Origin: Bacteroidales bacterium
Lineage (GTDB): Bacteria > Bacteroidota > Bacteroidia > Bacteroidales > UBA932
Length of the DNA stretch: 64,000 nucleotides
Reading direction: 5' to 3'
Assembly: GCA_017442315.1 (NCBI GenBank)
Contig: JAFRZX010000052.1
Span: 44,571-108,570, forward strand
The position numbers were made by a program, and so were the translations under genes. Shown here piece by piece: positions 1 through 10,273 of the stretch (its first letter is position 1; the number at the start of each line of letters is the position of its first letter). The notes below the pieces were generated by a model. That model saw nothing but the letters and a program-made list of their open reading frames with translations. It made no database searches and had not been told where the DNA came from.

Positions 1-591
1 TCGACGCCCCTTGTTGCGAAGTTCGATGATATTCTTTGGACAAGCTTTGACGCATGCACCGCAAGCCGTACATTTTTCCTCATCCACTACAGGAAGTCCA
101 GTTTCCGGATCCATTTCAATAGCCCCGAACTGGCAGGCAGCAACGCAATCGCCGCATCCTAGACATCCGAAAGAACAGCCAGTGTCACCGCTATAGAGAG
201 CAGCCTTCACACGGCACGACTGATAACCGCCATACTCATTGGTCTTTGGACGGTTTTCACAGGTTCCGTTGCATCGCACCACGGCAACCATAGGTTCCTT
301 TGCTGCAACCGTACGTCCCAATACAGCCGCAACCTGCTGCATAACATCGTTTCCTCCGACAGGACAGAAGCATTTGTCCATATCTTCCGATTCGACGCAG
401 AACTGTGCAAACGCACGACATCCTGCCTGACCGCAGCCTCCACAGTTTGCACCAGGCAAAACCTTTTCCACATCGTCGATTCTCGGATCTTCCTCAACCT
501 TGAACTTTTCAGCCACAAGATAAAGAACGACTGCGAGAACCATTCCGAGAATGGTCAGGATTGCAATAGTCCAGATAATTGTTTGTGTCAT
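1..591 (-). CDS. rnfB: Rnf electron transport complex subunit B (partial)
   Basis: The gene reads in frame off the left edge, so 197 N-terminal codons are visible. An N-terminal membrane anchor of about 25 residues is followed by a four-cysteine cluster motif (CGGCGQAGC and a later Cys). Two ferredoxin-type CxxCxxCxxxC sets (around CLGCGDCVAAC and CTACGACVKAC) come next. This is the RnfB layout: RnfB passes electrons from ferredoxin into the ion-pumping Rnf complex at the inner membrane. The start is ATG at 589-591. The rseC-family gene lies 19 bp upstream on the same strand, as in other Bacteroidales, so the remaining rnf genes probably lie beyond the left edge. Identification is firm from motifs and context. 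Confidence 0.93.
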   Translation of the reverse strand, partial: MTQTIIWTIAILTILGMVLAVVLYLVAEKFKVEEDPRIDDVEKVLPGANCGGCGQAGCRAFAQFCVESEDMDKCFCPVGGNDVMQQVAAVLGRTVAAKEPMVAVVRCNGTCENRPKTNEYGGYQSCRVKAALYSGDTGCSFGCLGCGDCVAACQFGAIEMDPETGLPVVDEEKCTACGACVKACPKNIIELRNKGRR

Positions 592-610
592 TACAGTTAT
601 ATTTTAGTTG

Positions 611-1033
611 TTATTTTATATAGAATACAAATTCATTCTTCAGTCTGTTCCGGAATAGCCATACCACAAGATAATACAAAGCCACACACAGTAAAGAAAG
701 GCCTCCTGCAAGATATTCATTGTCGGTCAATGCAGACAGCAGCAGAATCATCCCCATAAGGACTGCCAGGGGAATCACATATGAAATCCACACAGCCTTC
801 AATCCCATACTCATCTTCGTGCAAACCTGCACATGGTCGCCCGGATTATAATCCGCATACGGATCAGTAGGAAGCATTATTATCTTATCCTGTTCTTCCG
901 ACATGCCGCACAATCCCTTGGCATGACAGCCTGAACATGCTGATGAGACCACTATTTCGACAGTGGTGAAATCAGGAGTGATCTCAAGAATCTTCCCATC
1001 GTGAATTATTTCATTTCCTTTAGCCATGGTCAT
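611..1033 (-). CDS. rseC: SoxR-reducing system protein, RseC/MucC family
   Basis: This is a 140-residue membrane protein. A soluble N-terminal half carries a cysteine cluster (CSGCHAKGLCG) and is followed by two hydrophobic segments around residues 75-120. This is the RseC pattern; in Bacteroidales the gene normally heads the rnf cluster and probably helps assemble or regulate electron transfer. The start chosen (1033) gives an ATGA overlap with the upstream DUF3108 gene, implying translational coupling. A second ATG two codons in is also possible. The exact role is not established in this phylum. Confidence 0.85.
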   Translation of the reverse strand: MTMAKGNEIIHDGKILEITPDFTTVEIVVSSACSGCHAKGLCGMSEEQDKIIMLPTDPYADYNPGDHVQVCTKMSMGLKAVWISYVIPLAVLMGMILLLSALTDNEYLAGGLSLLCVALYYLVVWLFRNRLKNEFVFYIK

Positions 1034-1911
1034 CTTCTCTTTTTTCCCTGAAATGAGGTAAAAGGATACTTCAATCCCTCATACCCCGTCATGCGCCCTG
1101 TAGCCTTACCGACAAGCAAAGGTGCTTCAAAATACACTGGAACTCTGTTTTCATCATCAGAAATCCATATAGTCATATCTTCCTCACCGGTAAAGACCTC
1201 ACCAGCAAGCAGTTTGGCTGCAAATCTGATTGTATTTACCGTACCGAAACCTTTTACCTTTATAGTCTCCCTGCCATGCATGATGAAATATACGTTGTAT
1301 ACGTCATCATCGATAGCAAAAGTCATCGGATATCTCTTTCCCTGCTCCACAACATCCATATCCATATTTCTAGCGAAATAGAACAGGGACGGAAGATCAA
1401 AAGTACAAGGAGTCAGAGGAATCTCTGGATATCGCTGACCACTGCTGGAAGAATACACGTCAGCAATTATACGTGGCTCATCCTGACTCCAATCGTATAT
1501 ATATGTATTCTTAGCCTGATAATTTCCCTCGAATGTATCCCTGGTAAACTTCAATGGTCTCAGACCATCACATGTAAACCATGACTTGAAATCCTCCCTT
1601 ACCTTGAAAAACAGATCATACCATCTTGTCGTCTTTCCGTATACAGAGCACTGGAATGCCTTTTCCCCGTTATAAGTGAGAGTATCAAGGCGGACAGTCG
1701 CATTACCGACATCTGAATTTACAGCACCCCATTTATAATGAAGAACAAACGACATCTGCTCACCGGCCTGAAATGCAAGATTATCCTGAGACAGTTCCCT
1801 GACAGGGATACAGGATGCCTTTCTCAATGAATCGCCATACTCCTGTGCATGCAGACTGCAGATTGCCATACATGTACACAACAGAAACGATATTGATATC
1901 GGAATCCTCAT
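1030..1911 (-). CDS. DUF3108 domain periplasmic protein
   Basis: The product is 293 residues with a cleavable Sec signal ending near HAQ at residue 23. The body is a DUF3108-type beta-rich domain of unknown function; recognisable parts are the early FVLHYKWG stretch and the repeated aromatic strands. Family members sit in the periplasm or outer membrane. It lies 16 bp after dnaB and overlaps rseC by 4 bp, so it is probably cotranscribed with both. No catalytic residues stand out and no function is assigned. Confidence 0.75.
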   Translation of the reverse strand: MRIPISISFLLCTCMAICSLHAQEYGDSLRKASCIPVRELSQDNLAFQAGEQMSFVLHYKWGAVNSDVGNATVRLDTLTYNGEKAFQCSVYGKTTRWYDLFFKVREDFKSWFTCDGLRPLKFTRDTFEGNYQAKNTYIYDWSQDEPRIIADVYSSSSGQRYPEIPLTPCTFDLPSLFYFARNMDMDVVEQGKRYPMTFAIDDDVYNVYFIMHGRETIKVKGFGTVNTIRFAAKLLAGEVFTGEEDMTIWISDDENRVPVYFEAPLLVGKATGRMTGYEGLKYPFTSFQGKKRR

Positions 1912-1927
1912 ATGTCAACAGATTCTT

Positions 1928-3448
1928 CTAAATGAATTCATCGTTAGTCCCAAACTCGTTCTGAGGCATTGAAACAGGTCCGAATGGCGGAATATCCTCA
2001 TTCATGGCAGACGCCACAGGCATCATATCCGCTTGTTTGACAAGACTTTCCTGTTCATCCACAAAACGTACCTCATCTGCTCGGAACCTCATGTCTATAT
2101 CAGCAATGGCTCCGTTTCGATGTTTTGCTATGATTATCTGTGTCCTACCCACATCATCAGGATTCTCTGACAGTCCCTGGTAATCATATCGATGAATGAA
2201 TATAACCATATCGGCATCCTGCTCGATTGAACCTGATTCCCTGAGGTCGCTGAGCTGAGGACGACGGTTGCTTCCCTGCCTGTTTTCCGACTGACGTGAA
2301 AGCTGAGACAATGCAATGATAGGTACATTCATCTCCTTTGCCGTAGCCTTCAATGTCCTTGAGATTGCTGCAACCTCCTGCTCACGCATTCCCCTCAATT
2401 CAGACGGTCCCTGCATAAGCTGAAGATAATCCACCACAATAAGCCTCACTCCCTTCTGCTTTACCAGTTTCTTTACCTTGGAGCGAAACTCCATCACAGG
2501 CAGCGAAGGTGTGTCATCTATATATATAGGAGCCTTCGCCAGCTTCTTCAACTGAATATCAAGCTGCTCCCACTCCCAAGCCTGAAGCTTGACTCCACCT
2601 TTGATCTTATCCGCACTCAATCTTGTCTCCGAAACCATCATACGTTTTGCAAGCTGGATTGCAGGCATTTCAAGAGAAAAGAAAGCAACCGGCATATTGA
2701 AATCCACTGCTGCATTACGGGCCAGATTGAGAACAAAGGCAGTCTTTCCGACTGAAGGACGCGCAGCAAGTATTATGAGGTCAGAAGCCTGCCATCCAAG
2801 CGTAATGCGGTCCAATGAAGGAAAACCTGAAGGAACTCCACTCAGTCCAGAGGTATCCTGAAGCTTCTGGATATCGTCCAAAGCATCGTTTATTACCTTG
2901 CCTATCTCCTGGACATCCTTCTTTACATTATTCTGTATAGCTGCAAATACCTTGGTCTGCGCCATATCGATCAGGTCATCGACATTTACAGACTCATCAT
3001 AAGAGGTCTTGAGTATATCATACGAAGCCGTTATCAGTTCTCGTTGAATACACTTCTGCTTTAGAATCCTTATATAGTATTCAATATGTGCAGCAGCACC
3101 TATCTTCTGAGAAAGCTGCACCAAAGCCACCGTACCTCCGACTGTCTCAAGGTTGCCCTGCGACTTCAGCCTTTGTGAGACGGACAGAAGATCAAGAGCC
3201 ACATGCTCGTTCACAAGGGAGCGCATGGCCTCAAACACCATCCGGTGCTTCTCGCTATAGAAACAGCCTGGAGTAAGCTCATCCATAGCCTCGTCAATAC
3301 AGTTCGGTTCGATAAGAAGCGCACCAAGAACAGCCTCTTCTACATCAAGAGCTTGAGGTGGTCTGTTTCCCATCTCAAGCCCAAGTGTATCAAGGTTTAC
3401 AGTCGTATTCTTACGTCTGACAGGTCTTTTCCTTCCTTCTTCAGCCAT
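1928..3448 (-). CDS. dnaB: Replicative DNA helicase DnaB
   Basis: The protein has 506 residues, normal for DnaB. The N-terminal primase-interacting domain (about 30-180) includes the PPQALDVEEAVLGALL start typical of the family. The RecA-like domain follows, with Walker A ARPSVGKTA near residue 230, Walker B LIVVDYLQLM and the DLRESGSIEQDADMV motif. DnaB is the hexameric ring helicase that unwinds DNA at the replication fork. No intein interrupts it. It lies 7 bp downstream of the zinc-ribbon gene in a same-strand run. The short basic N-terminal extension is common in this phylum. Confidence 0.97.
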   Translation of the reverse strand: MAEEGRKRPVRRKNTTVNLDTLGLEMGNRPPQALDVEEAVLGALLIEPNCIDEAMDELTPGCFYSEKHRMVFEAMRSLVNEHVALDLLSVSQRLKSQGNLETVGGTVALVQLSQKIGAAAHIEYYIRILKQKCIQRELITASYDILKTSYDESVNVDDLIDMAQTKVFAAIQNNVKKDVQEIGKVINDALDDIQKLQDTSGLSGVPSGFPSLDRITLGWQASDLIILAARPSVGKTAFVLNLARNAAVDFNMPVAFFSLEMPAIQLAKRMMVSETRLSADKIKGGVKLQAWEWEQLDIQLKKLAKAPIYIDDTPSLPVMEFRSKVKKLVKQKGVRLIVVDYLQLMQGPSELRGMREQEVAAISRTLKATAKEMNVPIIALSQLSRQSENRQGSNRRPQLSDLRESGSIEQDADMVIFIHRYDYQGLSENPDDVGRTQIIIAKHRNGAIADIDMRFRADEVRFVDEQESLVKQADMMPVASAMNEDIPPFGPVSMPQNEFGTNDEFI

Positions 3449-3455
3449 AACCCGA

Positions 3456-4265
3456 CTATTCGAAATCAGGATTTACAAGTATTCTGCCGCAATATTCACA
3501 TATTATCATCTTCCTGTTGGAAGCGATATCGATCAGTCTCTGGGGAGCAATCGTATTAAAGCATCCTCCGCATGAGTCTCCATTGAATACAGACACTACG
3601 GCAAGGTGGTTATTGCAGCTTTTACGTATACGGTCATATGCACTCATTGTCCTTGCATCGATCTTTGCAGCACAAGCGTCACGGTTGGCACGAAGAACCT
3701 CCTCTTCCTTGGCAGTAGACTCAACGATAGTAGCCAGTTCTTCCTTCTTAGCCTTCAGGTCCTCATTTCTGATTGAAATCTTCTCCTTAACGACCTCAAG
3801 TTCATTCTTCTTGTCGAAAACGCGCTCCTTTGCCTCACCAATATGCTTCTCTGCAATCTGCCTTAAAAGGCCCTGGTTCTCAATTTCCTTGTTGAGAGAG
3901 TCATACTCCCTGCTATTAGCCACGTTTTCAAGCTGGGATTTGTACTTTTCGATCTGAGCATCACACTCAGTAATATTGAGTTTGTTCTCAGTAATGAATT
4001 TTCCAAACTCTTCTATCATCTCAGAAATACGCGCAGCCTTAGCCTTCAGTTCGGCTATCTCTGTCTCAAGATTCTCAACCTCCATAGGAAGTTCTCCGCG
4101 AAGCTGAAGGATTTTATCAATCTCTGTGTCAGCCTGCTGAAGTGCATACAACGTCTTTAACTTCTCTGCAACACTAAGGTCTGAGTCTGCAAAATTCTTC
4201 TGAATAGAAACAAAGGTCTCTCTCTGGTCGATAGGAGTCTCGATCTTCTTTGTCTTTTTAGCCAT
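3456..4265 (-). CDS. Coiled-coil zinc-ribbon protein (COG1579/CT398-like)
   Basis: The product is 269 residues. Residues 50-200 are strongly charged heptad-type sequence that should form a long antiparallel coiled coil. The C-terminus carries a CxxC pair (CGGCF) and a second pair (CEYCGR) that would bind zinc, followed by a short tail. This matches the widespread COG1579 family, of which CT398 is an example, thought to bind nucleic acids or act as an adaptor. It sits 5 bp from the Nif3-like gene and 7 bp from dnaB; the Nif3-zinc ribbon pairing is common in bacteria. The biochemical role is unknown. Confidence 0.85.
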   Translation of the reverse strand: MAKKTKKIETPIDQRETFVSIQKNFADSDLSVAEKLKTLYALQQADTEIDKILQLRGELPMEVENLETEIAELKAKAARISEMIEEFGKFITENKLNITECDAQIEKYKSQLENVANSREYDSLNKEIENQGLLRQIAEKHIGEAKERVFDKKNELEVVKEKISIRNEDLKAKKEELATIVESTAKEEEVLRANRDACAAKIDARTMSAYDRIRKSCNNHLAVVSVFNGDSCGGCFNTIAPQRLIDIASNRKMIICEYCGRILVNPDFE

Positions 4266-4270
4266 ATCGC

Positions 4271-5047
4271 TTAAAAATAAAATATCGGGTTACTATATAT
4301 ATTCTGCGTAATGCGAACTGCAAAGGTAGGAAAATTTTTCCTTAACAAGGAAAATAAAATATCAACTATCTCTATTTCACTCTCATAATGTCCGATATCC
4401 ATTATCATAAAGTCATCAGGAGTGAAGAACTTATGATATGACACATCGCCGGTAAGATACAACTGAGCTCCGGACTCACGTGCAGCCGTAATCAATGTCC
4501 CTCCAGACCCGCCACACATTGCAATACGGCTCACCTCACAGGACACCGGACGTGAAGTCCTGACCATCTTCAATCCGAATCTTTCCTTTACAAGCCGCAC
4601 CGCATCTTCTGCCGCCAACGGCTCCGGGAGATCCCCTACGGCACCAAGACCCGTTCCGTCACCCTCTTCATCCAGGATCCGGACATTCTCCAGTCCAAGT
4701 CTCGCCGCCATGGCGCCGCTGACACCAGCCATCACCTTGTCTGCATTAGTATGGGCCGCATATATGCTGACACCAGCCTTTACAGCCTTGATTACAGCAG
4801 CACCTGTCTGATCTTCCGGACTTATCTTCTTCAATCCGGAAAATATCAGAGGATGATGCGTTATTATCATGTCAGCTCCGCATGCAACAGCCTCATCCAC
4901 AAGTTCAGGCGTACAGTCCAGTCCAATAAGGACAGAAGTAACCTCATCCTCCGGAGAGCCGATGCACAAGCCGCTGTTATCCCAACCCTCTTGAATTGAA
5001 AGCGGAGCAAAGTCCTCTATTACCTTTATTATATCTTTAACTTTCAT
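4271..5047 (-). CDS. Nif3-like dinuclear metal centre protein
   Basis: Starting at ATG 5045-5047 (MKVKDIIKVIEDF) the product is 258 residues. This start avoids overlap with the upstream MerR gene and matches the family N-terminus. Metal-binding features of the Nif3/YbgI/DUF34 family are visible: ITHHPLIF, HTNADK and DIGHYESE. The long insert domain seen in YqfO-type members is absent, so this is the short form. The family has been linked to GTP cyclohydrolase I-like activity and metal homeostasis without consensus. The gene lies between merR and the zinc-ribbon gene in one operon-like run. Confidence 0.88.
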   Translation of the reverse strand: MKVKDIIKVIEDFAPLSIQEGWDNSGLCIGSPEDEVTSVLIGLDCTPELVDEAVACGADMIITHHPLIFSGLKKISPEDQTGAAVIKAVKAGVSIYAAHTNADKVMAGVSGAMAARLGLENVRILDEEGDGTGLGAVGDLPEPLAAEDAVRLVKERFGLKMVRTSRPVSCEVSRIAMCGGSGGTLITAARESGAQLYLTGDVSYHKFFTPDDFMIMDIGHYESEIEIVDILFSLLRKNFPTFAVRITQNIYSNPIFYF

Positions 5048-5069
5048 AAGCAATGCAATCAGACAGGCA

Positions 5070-5387
5070 TCATAATTCAGAGCGTATCTCGGAAAGCTGC
5101 TGACGGATTCCTTTGAGAGACTCCAGCACACGTGATTTATTTATCACATCCTTTCTGTCTCCCTTAAGCCTCTTCGCCGCACCTTCCAAAGTAAGCCCCT
5201 CCACTTTAACAAGAAGATGTATATGCCTGAATGTCTCAACATCCTCCTTTAGAAAAAGTCTGTTTCCTTTGGCATTTCTCTGAGGATGTATGAACTTAGG
5301 GAACTCATTCGCCCAGAACCTCACAAGAGACGTGCTCTCTCCAAGGATTTCAGCAACTTCACCGACTGTATAAAGATACTTCTCCAT
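5070..5387 (-). CDS. MerR family transcriptional regulator
   Basis: The product is 105 residues. A winged-helix MerR DNA-binding domain (YTVGEVAEILGESTSLVRFW) is followed by a short helix that would form the dimerising coil. There is no metal-binding cysteine set or effector domain, so it is of the minimal MerR type. This single-gene form lies beside M23 peptidases or nif3 in many Bacteroidales. It may regulate its own operon; nothing in the sequence identifies its signal. Confidence 0.85.
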   Translation of the reverse strand: MEKYLYTVGEVAEILGESTSLVRFWANEFPKFIHPQRNAKGNRLFLKEDVETFRHIHLLVKVEGLTLEGAAKRLKGDRKDVINKSRVLESLKGIRQQLSEIRSEL

Positions 5388-5440
5388 AACCTTATAGAAA
5401 CTATATTCTTTTCAATCATCATTTATGCTTCCTGGGGTCA

Positions 5441-6391
5441 TCAGTCCATGGACTGCCCCGTCGAAACCGACATCACCACCATGTTCAGATACTCTTCAGG
5501 CGTAACAGACCCGAAGAAATAATTCACAGGATCCAGCACCAGCGTGTCTCTCAAAAGTTCATAATGGAGATGGGGGGCAAACGAATTTCCGGAAACCCCG
5601 ACATATCCTATTCTATCGCCCTTACGCACCTTTCTTCCCTTCCTCACCTCAATATCCGCAAGATGTGCGTATCTGGTCATATATCCCCCTTCATGCTCTA
5701 TTTCCACAACATTCCCTAATCCCTTACGTGAACGACGCACATTGACAACCACACCATCTGCCGACGCATATACAGGTTCTCCAGCCGGAGCGATCATATC
5801 CAGTCCGTCATGCCTTATCTTTACCTTATAGAAAGGATTGATCTTATCTCCTACAGAAGCTCCGACTTGAGCAGAAGAAAAATTCTTCAAAGGATTCGAC
5901 ATCGGAGGGATCAGACATGACGGATCCTGAAGATGTCTGAATATCTCCATAAAGTTATCCTCTACTTTCGAAGCACTTCCTTCCACATGATCAAGCTTCA
6001 GTCTGGTACGAATCACAACATCAGCATAATCACCCGTCTCCATATCGGTCAGAAAATCAACTGCCGACATAGGATCCATTTCAGGAGCTGACGTGTGGAA
6101 GATCTCTTCGTAAATCATATCATCCTTATACTTCAAGCCCTCCACCACATCCGCCAGAAGCCTTTCCTTCTCCTCCATATGAGGAATCTCCTGGGCAAGC
6201 ATCCTGTTTTCATATTTCAGCCTACGTTCAGTCTCAGTGCTGAAAAAAACAGCGAAAATCACATAATAAAGGGCCGCCATGGACAATGTCGCGATAAAAA
6301 ACACCAGTATCTTGCGAAAAACCGCCCACACTGATGTTCCTGCCTTTCTGAACCGGATATTATCCTTGTCGAATATATAGTGACTGCTCAT
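5441..6391 (-). CDS. M23 family peptidase, membrane-anchored
   Basis: The product is 316 residues, with one N-terminal membrane segment (about 25-48), a coiled-coil stretch (60-100) and a C-terminal LytM domain. Zinc ligands are present: RHDGLDMIAP gives His and Asp, and HLHYEL gives the HxH motif. It should cut or bind cell-wall peptides at the periplasmic face. The upstream M23 gene overlaps it by 4 bp (ATGA), and both share the anchor, coil and LytM plan, so they look like paralogues in one unit. It may be an EnvC/NlpD-type factor for cell division or shape. Confidence 0.9.
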   Translation of the reverse strand: MSSHYIFDKDNIRFRKAGTSVWAVFRKILVFFIATLSMAALYYVIFAVFFSTETERRLKYENRMLAQEIPHMEEKERLLADVVEGLKYKDDMIYEEIFHTSAPEMDPMSAVDFLTDMETGDYADVVIRTRLKLDHVEGSASKVEDNFMEIFRHLQDPSCLIPPMSNPLKNFSSAQVGASVGDKINPFYKVKIRHDGLDMIAPAGEPVYASADGVVVNVRRSRKGLGNVVEIEHEGGYMTRYAHLADIEVRKGRKVRKGDRIGYVGVSGNSFAPHLHYELLRDTLVLDPVNYFFGSVTPEEYLNMVVMSVSTGQSMD

Positions 6392-7410
6392 GAGCGAGAC
6401 GGACTCCTTTTCCTATGAGAAGGATGCATGGTTATCTTCTCCGATGCATCGGCTATATTCTGAACCATTGCAGCATATTCCTCCGGAGTTATGCTTAGAT
6501 CATAATAATTTGCCGGATTGACATGCCTGTCCATATATATGACTTCATAATGAAGATGCGGTCCGGAAGAACGCCCGGAATTGCCACTCTCACCTATACA
6601 CTCTCCCCTTTTGACTTTCATGCCCTCAACGACACCGATGGACCTAAGGTGAGCATATCTGGTCACATAACCAAAGCCATGATCAACAAGAACCTGATTG
6701 CCATAGCCGAATATGTCAAACTTGACACTGACCACAACTCCATCACCGGTAACATACACCGGATTACCTGGTTTAAGTGCGAAATCCACTCCCGTATGAC
6801 GTTTTGTCCGCCCTGAAAACGGATCGCTTCTGAATCCGAAACTGCTGGAAAGACGGTATATGGAAGGATCCGGGTTTACCGGAGGTATCGCAGGAATGCA
6901 GGAAGCCATGTCGCCAGCACGCTTGGAAAGGACCGCCACCTCATCAAAGGACTTGCTCTGAACCACGGTCTTCTTCGTAAGCACATCTAGCCTCATTACA
7001 GTATTCTTAAGAAAATCGTCATGGCCGACCCCCTCAAGATGTCCATATCTGTTCACTCCTCCGAAGCCTGCATTTCTGATTTCAACCGGAATCTTATTCA
7101 TACCGAATATGGACCTGTATATATCATCATCCCTCATCTGGAGAGATGTCAACGCCTTGTCATAATTGTCCAGCTGCCTTCCGATAAGCTCAACTCTTGA
7201 GCACCACCGTGCATTCTCCTTCTTCAACAAGGCCGTCTTGGGCAATTCCCACCCAAGCACATCAGTATATATCCAAAAATAAAACAAAGCCATGCACACA
7301 CTTACGACAAAAAGTCCGGAAAGCCTGACCACACGCAGCAGTCTTGAGCGTTTCTGGACCTCATAGGAAAGTGTCCTCTGATTGAATACGTATCTTTTAT
7401 TTTTAGACAT
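6388..7410 (-). CDS. M23 family peptidase, membrane-anchored (paralogue)
   Basis: The ATG at 7408-7410 gives 340 residues (MSKNKRYVFNQ start). A single membrane helix lies at about 25-45, a coiled coil at 60-100 and a LytM domain at the C-terminus. The zinc ligands RHTGVDFAL and HLHYEV are intact, so it is likely catalytic. The family cuts glycyl or D-Ala peptide bonds in peptidoglycan. This is the first gene of the leftward run. A TATCTTTG element ends only 6 bases before the ATG, so the transcript may lack a leader. Confidence 0.9.
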   Translation of the reverse strand: MSKNKRYVFNQRTLSYEVQKRSRLLRVVRLSGLFVVSVCMALFYFWIYTDVLGWELPKTALLKKENARWCSRVELIGRQLDNYDKALTSLQMRDDDIYRSIFGMNKIPVEIRNAGFGGVNRYGHLEGVGHDDFLKNTVMRLDVLTKKTVVQSKSFDEVAVLSKRAGDMASCIPAIPPVNPDPSIYRLSSSFGFRSDPFSGRTKRHTGVDFALKPGNPVYVTGDGVVVSVKFDIFGYGNQVLVDHGFGYVTRYAHLRSIGVVEGMKVKRGECIGESGNSGRSSGPHLHYEVIYMDRHVNPANYYDLSITPEEYAAMVQNIADASEKITMHPSHRKRSPSRS

Positions 7411-7416
7411 AACGTG

Positions 7417-7424
7417 CAAAGATA
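7417..7424 (-). promoter_or_regulatory. Bacteroidota -7 element for the M23/dnaB run
   Basis: Read on the minus strand this is TATCTTTG, a perfect TAnnTTTG. A TTTG lies about 22 bases upstream (7447-7450), slightly wider than usual. The final G is 6 bases from the M23 ATG, so transcription would start at or next to the start codon. Confidence 0.6.
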
Positions 7425-7518
7425 CATATTTTCACGGATTCCTACGCAAAAAATATATAAAAAACGCGCGCATGTAATGAAAAACACATTCCACTATGGT
7501 CTTTTACGGATTTTATTG

Positions 7519-7526
7519 TATTTTTG
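7519..7526 (+). promoter_or_regulatory. -7 promoter element for alaS
   Basis: TATTTTTG matches the Bacteroidota TAnnTTTG consensus, 63 bases before the alaS ATG. No clear TTTG box lies at the expected -33 position. It shares the divergent region with the leftward M23 promoter. Confidence 0.55.
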
Positions 7527-7589
7527 TAGGTTAATTTGTGAGACATAGGACAAATTACACCGAATTAATGATAATAAAACACACAAGAT

Positions 7590-10205
7590 ATGACTTCAAA
7601 AGAGATTAGAAAAGCATTTCTGGACTTCTTTGCCTCCAAAGGACATCAGATTGTACCTTCGGCTCCAATGGTTGTGAAGAACGATCCGACACTCATGTTT
7701 ACAAATGCCGGCATGAATCAGTTCAAAGACTGGTTCCTCGGCAACAGCCCGGCAAAATGGAAAAGAGTTGCAGACAGTCAGAAATGCCTGCGTGTCAGCG
7801 GAAAGCACAATGACCTGGAAGAGGTTGGACGCGACACATACCACCATACAATGTTCGAGATGTTAGGAAACTGGAGCTTTGGAGATTATTTCAAAGATGA
7901 AGCAATCGATTGGGCGTGGGAACTTCTGACAGAAGTATACAAACTTGACAAGGACAGACTATATGCCACCGTATTCGAAGGATCTGAGGCAGACGGCACA
8001 CAGCTTGACACCGAAGCGATGGAAGCATGGAAGAGGCATCTTCCGGAAGACCGCATCCTTTTAGGAAACAAGAAGGACAATTTCTGGGAAATGGGTGACA
8101 CCGGTCCTTGCGGCCCATGTTCGGAAATTCACATTGACCTCCGTTCCGACGAAGAGAGAGCTGCAGTTCCGGGACGCGACCTGGTCAACAAAGACCACCA
8201 CCTCGTAATAGAGATCTGGAACAATGTATTCATGCAGTATAACCGCAAGGCAAACGGAGAACTCGAACTTCTGCCAAACAAGAACGTTGACACCGGAATG
8301 GGATTCGAGCGTCTTTGCATGGCTCTTCAAGGCAAGACATCAAACTACGATACAGACGTATTCACTGGAATGATAGGCAGGATCGAGGAACTTTCCGGCC
8401 ACCGATACGGAGCCACAAACGAAGAAGATATTGCGATGAGGGTAATAGCAGACCATATCAGGGCGATCAGCTTCTCAATCGCAGACGGCCAGCTTCCTTC
8501 AAACGTAAAGGCCGGATATGTTATCCGAAGGATTCTCCGTCGTGCCGTACGCTATGGCTACACATTCCTTGGCTTCAGCGAACCTTTCCTCTGCCGTCTG
8601 GTAGGTCAGCTCGTAGACGACATGGGTGAATTCTATCCTGAAATCGTCAAGCAGCAGACTCTGATCGAGCGTGTCATTAAGGAAGAAGAAATGGCATTCC
8701 TGCGTACTCTCGACAGAGGTATACGTCTGATGGACAACATCATGGCAAAATCGGCAGAAACCAGACTGATATCCGGAGAAGATGCTTTTACGCTTTATGA
8801 CACATTCGGATTTCCGATAGATCTTTCAGAACTCATTGCATCCGAAAAAGGATACAGAATCGACATAGACGGATTTCAGACAGAGCTTCAGAAGCAGAAA
8901 GACAGAGCACGCAACGCCACTGCCATCGAGTCTGGAGACTGGGTTGAATTTTCACATTGCGACAATATTGAATTCCTTGGATACGACAGCACATATCTCG
9001 AAAACGTTCAGCTTACCAGACACCGCACTGTCAAGGCAAAGAACAAGATCATGTACCAGCTTGTATTTGAAAGGACACCATTCTATGCCGAAATGGGAGG
9101 ACAGGTAGGAGACAGCGGATACATTGTCTCCGAAAGCGGGGAAAGAATCAACATAGTGAACACAATCAAGGAAAACAACCTCACAATCCACGTTGCAGAG
9201 CGTATTCCTGCTGATTGCACAGAAAGTTTCTGTCTGTACGTTGACACCGAACGCAGACATCAGATAGAAAGCAACCATAGTGCTACCCATCTGCTCCATC
9301 AGGCTCTTCGTGAGATCTTGGGAACACACGTGGAGCAGAAAGGCTCATATGTATGCGACAAATATTTCCGTTTCGACTTTTCTCATTTCGAGAAGCTGAG
9401 TGACGAACAGATCATCCTTGTAGAAAACCGAGTCAATGCCCTTGTCAGAGCAAATTATCCTCTCGATGAGAACAGAAACGCCACTATGGAAGAAGCTCAA
9501 GAGATGGGAGCCATGGCACTCTTCGGTGAGAAATATGGCGACACCGTGCGCGTAGTACGATTCGGAGACTCATGCGAACTATGCGGAGGTACGCATGCAT
9601 CAGCAACCGGACAGATCGGTTTCTTCAAGATAATATCAGAGTCCGCTATCGCTGCAGGTGTACGCCGCATCGAAGCCGTTACAGGCATACACGCCGAGAC
9701 AATGGTGAATGCCATGGAGAACACCATCAAGGCAGCCAAAGCCTTCTTCAACAACGCACCTGACCTTACTTCAGCTATAAGGAAGATGGTTGAAGACAAC
9801 GAGATACTCAGGAAACAGATGGAAGAAGTCATCAAAGAGAAGACTATTGAACTCAAGAACTCACTTATGCCGCTTGCCAAGGAAATCAACGGAATCAATG
9901 TCGTGGAAATCAGCAATAGCATAGATCCTGTGATGCTCAAGAACGCGGCATTCATGCTGCAGAAGGAAGCCAGGAATCTCGTGATTGCCGCAGCATTCGA
10001 GACTGCAGGCAAACCACAGCTCCTGCTCATGTATTCGGAAGATCTCGTGAAAGCAGGGCATAACGCCGGCACGGATGTGCGCGAAGCTGCAAAGTTCATC
10101 CAAGGTGGCGGCGGAGGGCAGCCTGGACTTGCCACAGCCGGTGGAAAGAATCTCGACGGCCTGTCAGATGCCTTGGCAAAAATGATAGCATCGGCCACTG
10201 CCTGA
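7590..10205 (+). CDS. alaS: Alanyl-tRNA synthetase
   Basis: The product is 871 residues, full length. The class II core is at the N-terminus ([20 protein letters not shown]). The editing domain carries zinc ligands HSATHLLH and CGGTHA, and the C-terminal DHHA1 segment includes the glycine-rich [14 protein letters not shown]. It charges tRNA-Ala with alanine and clears mischarged Ser and Gly. Start ATG 7590. It opens a rightward run that continues into the permease-Fmt fusion, 68 bp downstream. Confidence 0.98.
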   Translation: MTSKEIRKAFLDFFASKGHQIVPSAPMVVKNDPTLMFTNAGMNQFKDWFLGNSPAKWKRVADSQKCLRVSGKHNDLEEVGRDTYHHTMFEMLGNWSFGDYFKDEAIDWAWELLTEVYKLDKDRLYATVFEGSEADGTQLDTEAMEAWKRHLPEDRILLGNKKDNFWEMGDTGPCGPCSEIHIDLRSDEERAAVPGRDLVNKDHHLVIEIWNNVFMQYNRKANGELELLPNKNVDTGMGFERLCMALQGKTSNYDTDVFTGMIGRIEELSGHRYGATNEEDIAMRVIADHIRAISFSIADGQLPSNVKAGYVIRRILRRAVRYGYTFLGFSEPFLCRLVGQLVDDMGEFYPEIVKQQTLIERVIKEEEMAFLRTLDRGIRLMDNIMAKSAETRLISGEDAFTLYDTFGFPIDLSELIASEKGYRIDIDGFQTELQKQKDRARNATAIESGDWVEFSHCDNIEFLGYDSTYLENVQLTRHRTVKAKNKIMYQLVFERTPFYAEMGGQVGDSGYIVSESGERINIVNTIKENNLTIHVAERIPADCTESFCLYVDTERRHQIESNHSATHLLHQALREILGTHVEQKGSYVCDKYFRFDFSHFEKLSDEQIILVENRVNALVRANYPLDENRNATMEEAQEMGAMALFGEKYGDTVRVVRFGDSCELCGGTHASATGQIGFFKIISESAIAAGVRRIEAVTGIHAETMVNAMENTIKAAKAFFNNAPDLTSAIRKMVEDNEILRKQMEEVIKEKTIELKNSLMPLAKEINGINVVEISNSIDPVMLKNAAFMLQKEARNLVIAAAFETAGKPQLLLMYSEDLVKAGHNAGTDVREAAKFIQGGGGGQPGLATAGGKNLDGLSDALAKMIASATA

Positions 10206-10273
10206 CATTGTCCACGGAAAGATCCTACGACATTAAGAAACTTTTTAAAGAACCGAACAGTTTCCTATTACGG

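Noticed and set aside
4321-4328. Minus-strand TACCTTTG inside the Nif3-like gene, a possible internal promoter for the zinc-ribbon gene and dnaB
   Set aside because: The bases encode the conserved PTFA of the Nif3 family, so the match may be coincidental, and the -33 spacing (17) is poor.
9497-10198. 233-codon minus-strand frame inside alaS
   Set aside because: It lies wholly within the conserved C-terminal half of alaS and shows low-complexity Ser/Ala-rich translation with no family match.
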